A stretch of 5,630 nucleotides of DNA from assembly GCA_016210785.1 (NCBI GenBank), contig JACQTN010000286.1, positions 1 through 5,630 on the forward strand, written 5' to 3'. The stretch is from Armatimonadota bacterium (GTDB taxonomy: Bacteria; Sysuimicrobiota; Sysuimicrobiia; Sysuimicrobiales; JACQTN01). Shown here piece by piece: positions 4,817-5,630 of this stretch (its first letter is position 1; the number at the start of each line of letters is the position of its first letter). Position numbers and translations under genes: made by a program. The notes under the pieces were generated by a model that was not told the origin of the DNA, did not search any database, and saw only the letters and a program-made list of their open reading frames with translations.

Positions 4817-5630
4817 GTGCGCGCGCGGCCCGGGGTGCGCCCGCGGCTCGCATTGGTGGAGTTTGGCCGGCGGCTGGCCCGCAACAGGGGCGCCGCGACC
4901 GGCGCGGTCTTCCTGCTCCTGGAGATCGCGGTGGCGCTGGGCGCGCCGTGGCTGGCGCCGCACGACCCCTACCGGCAAACGGACAGCATCCTGGCGCCGC
5001 CGTTTTCGCCCGGGTTCCTGCTGGGGACCGACGACGTCGGGCGGGACATGCTCTCCCGCATCCTGTACGGCACCGGGATCAGCCTGCTGGAGGGCGTGGT
5101 GGTGGTGACCATCGCCCTGGCCATCTCCATCCCTGTAGGCCTGGCGGCGGCGATGGTGCGCCGGGTCGACGGCGCGATCATGCGGACGGTGGACGCGATG
5201 CTCGCCTTCCCAGGCATGCTGCTGGCGTTGGCCATGGCCGCGGCGCTGGGCCCGTCGCTCGCCAGCGTCCTGATCGCGGTCGGCATCTCATCCGCGGCGC
5301 CGTCTGTGGTGACCATCCGCGCCACCGCGCTCTCGGTCGCGGAGAACGAGTACGTTCAGGCGGCGCACGCCGTGGGCGCCGGTGGGCTCCGCATCGCCTT
5401 CCGCCACGTCCTGCCCAACTGCATGGCGCCCATCATCATCGGATCCACCTTCCGCGTGGGGACGGCGATCCTAGTCAGCAGCAGCCTGTCGTTTCTGGGG
5501 CTGGGGGCGCAGCCGCCCTCACCGGAGTGGGGGCTGATGCTTTCCTCCGGCCGCGGGCTCATCTACCTGGCACCCCACGTCGCCGCGTTCCCGGGGCTGG
5601 CGATCCTGATCACCGTGCTCGGGTTCAACC
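4817..5630 (+). CDS. ABC transporter permease, DppC/OppC/GsiD type, 3'-truncated
   Basis: This is the second channel subunit of the importer, cut by the right edge after 271 codons (FPGLAILITVLGFN), so only a few tens of residues are missing. Landmarks from the GTG start are: RRLARNRGAATG (18-29), first membrane span about 30-48 ending APHDPY, then the family signature LLGTDDVGRDMLSRILYGTGISL (68-90). Further spans lie at about 92-112, 130-165 and 203-223. The EAA-type cytoplasmic loop is EYVQAAHAVGAGGLRIAFRHVLPN (178-201), followed by LSFLGLGAQPPSPEWGLML (224-242). These fix the DppC side of the family. GTG 4817 is chosen for its ribosome binding site; ATG 4766 would add 17 residues and would start eight bases after element B. 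The gene is cotranscribed with the dppB-like gene only if transcription passes element B. Confidence 0.93.
   Translation, partial: MRARPGVRPRLALVEFGRRLARNRGAATGAVFLLLEIAVALGAPWLAPHDPYRQTDSILAPPFSPGFLLGTDDVGRDMLSRILYGTGISLLEGVVVVTIALAISIPVGLAAAMVRRVDGAIMRTVDAMLAFPGMLLALAMAAALGPSLASVLIAVGISSAAPSVVTIRATALSVAENEYVQAAHAVGAGGLRIAFRHVLPNCMAPIIIGSTFRVGTAILVSSSLSFLGLGAQPPSPEWGLMLSSGRGLIYLAPHVAAFPGLAILITVLGFN

Overview
The window is high-GC bacterial DNA (roughly two thirds G+C, with strong third-position GC in the genes) and every supported gene lies on the + strand. No marker gene is present, so the lineage cannot be named. The gene content is that of a free-living heterotroph taking up peptides or related solutes.

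Layout: (1) bases 2-583, the C-terminal 193 residues of a family 5 (peptide/nickel type) ABC solute-binding protein, cut by the left edge; (2) about 588-854, a non-coding structured intergenic element, called element A here; (3) 901-2121, an M20-fold amidohydrolase/peptidase homologue in which most of the usual zinc ligands appear replaced; (4) 2118-3326, an M24 (Xaa-Pro peptidase/creatinase fold) protein starting inside the M20 stop codon (GTGA overlap); (5) 3382-4299, a complete DppB/GsiC-type permease; (6) about 4304-4758, element B, a longer relative of element A; (7) 4817-5630, a DppC/GsiD-type permease cut by the right edge.

Working model: the binding protein delivers a peptide-like ligand to the DppB/DppC-type permease pair, and the two peptidase-family proteins act on the imported substrate in the cytoplasm. 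ATPase genes are not in view and may follow the second permease gene.

The least ordinary part is the pair of intergenic elements. They lie in the same orientation after the binding-protein gene and after the dppB-like gene. They share a 5' hairpin with a compensatory base-pair change, a following TGTCCGAC block, internal CTACCGCGCT-type units and a near-identical 3' end, but differ in length and in the order of internal blocks. They look like copies of a dispersed intergenic repeat or structured RNA family that I do not recognise. The substituted active sites of the M20 and M24 proteins are the second point of interest.
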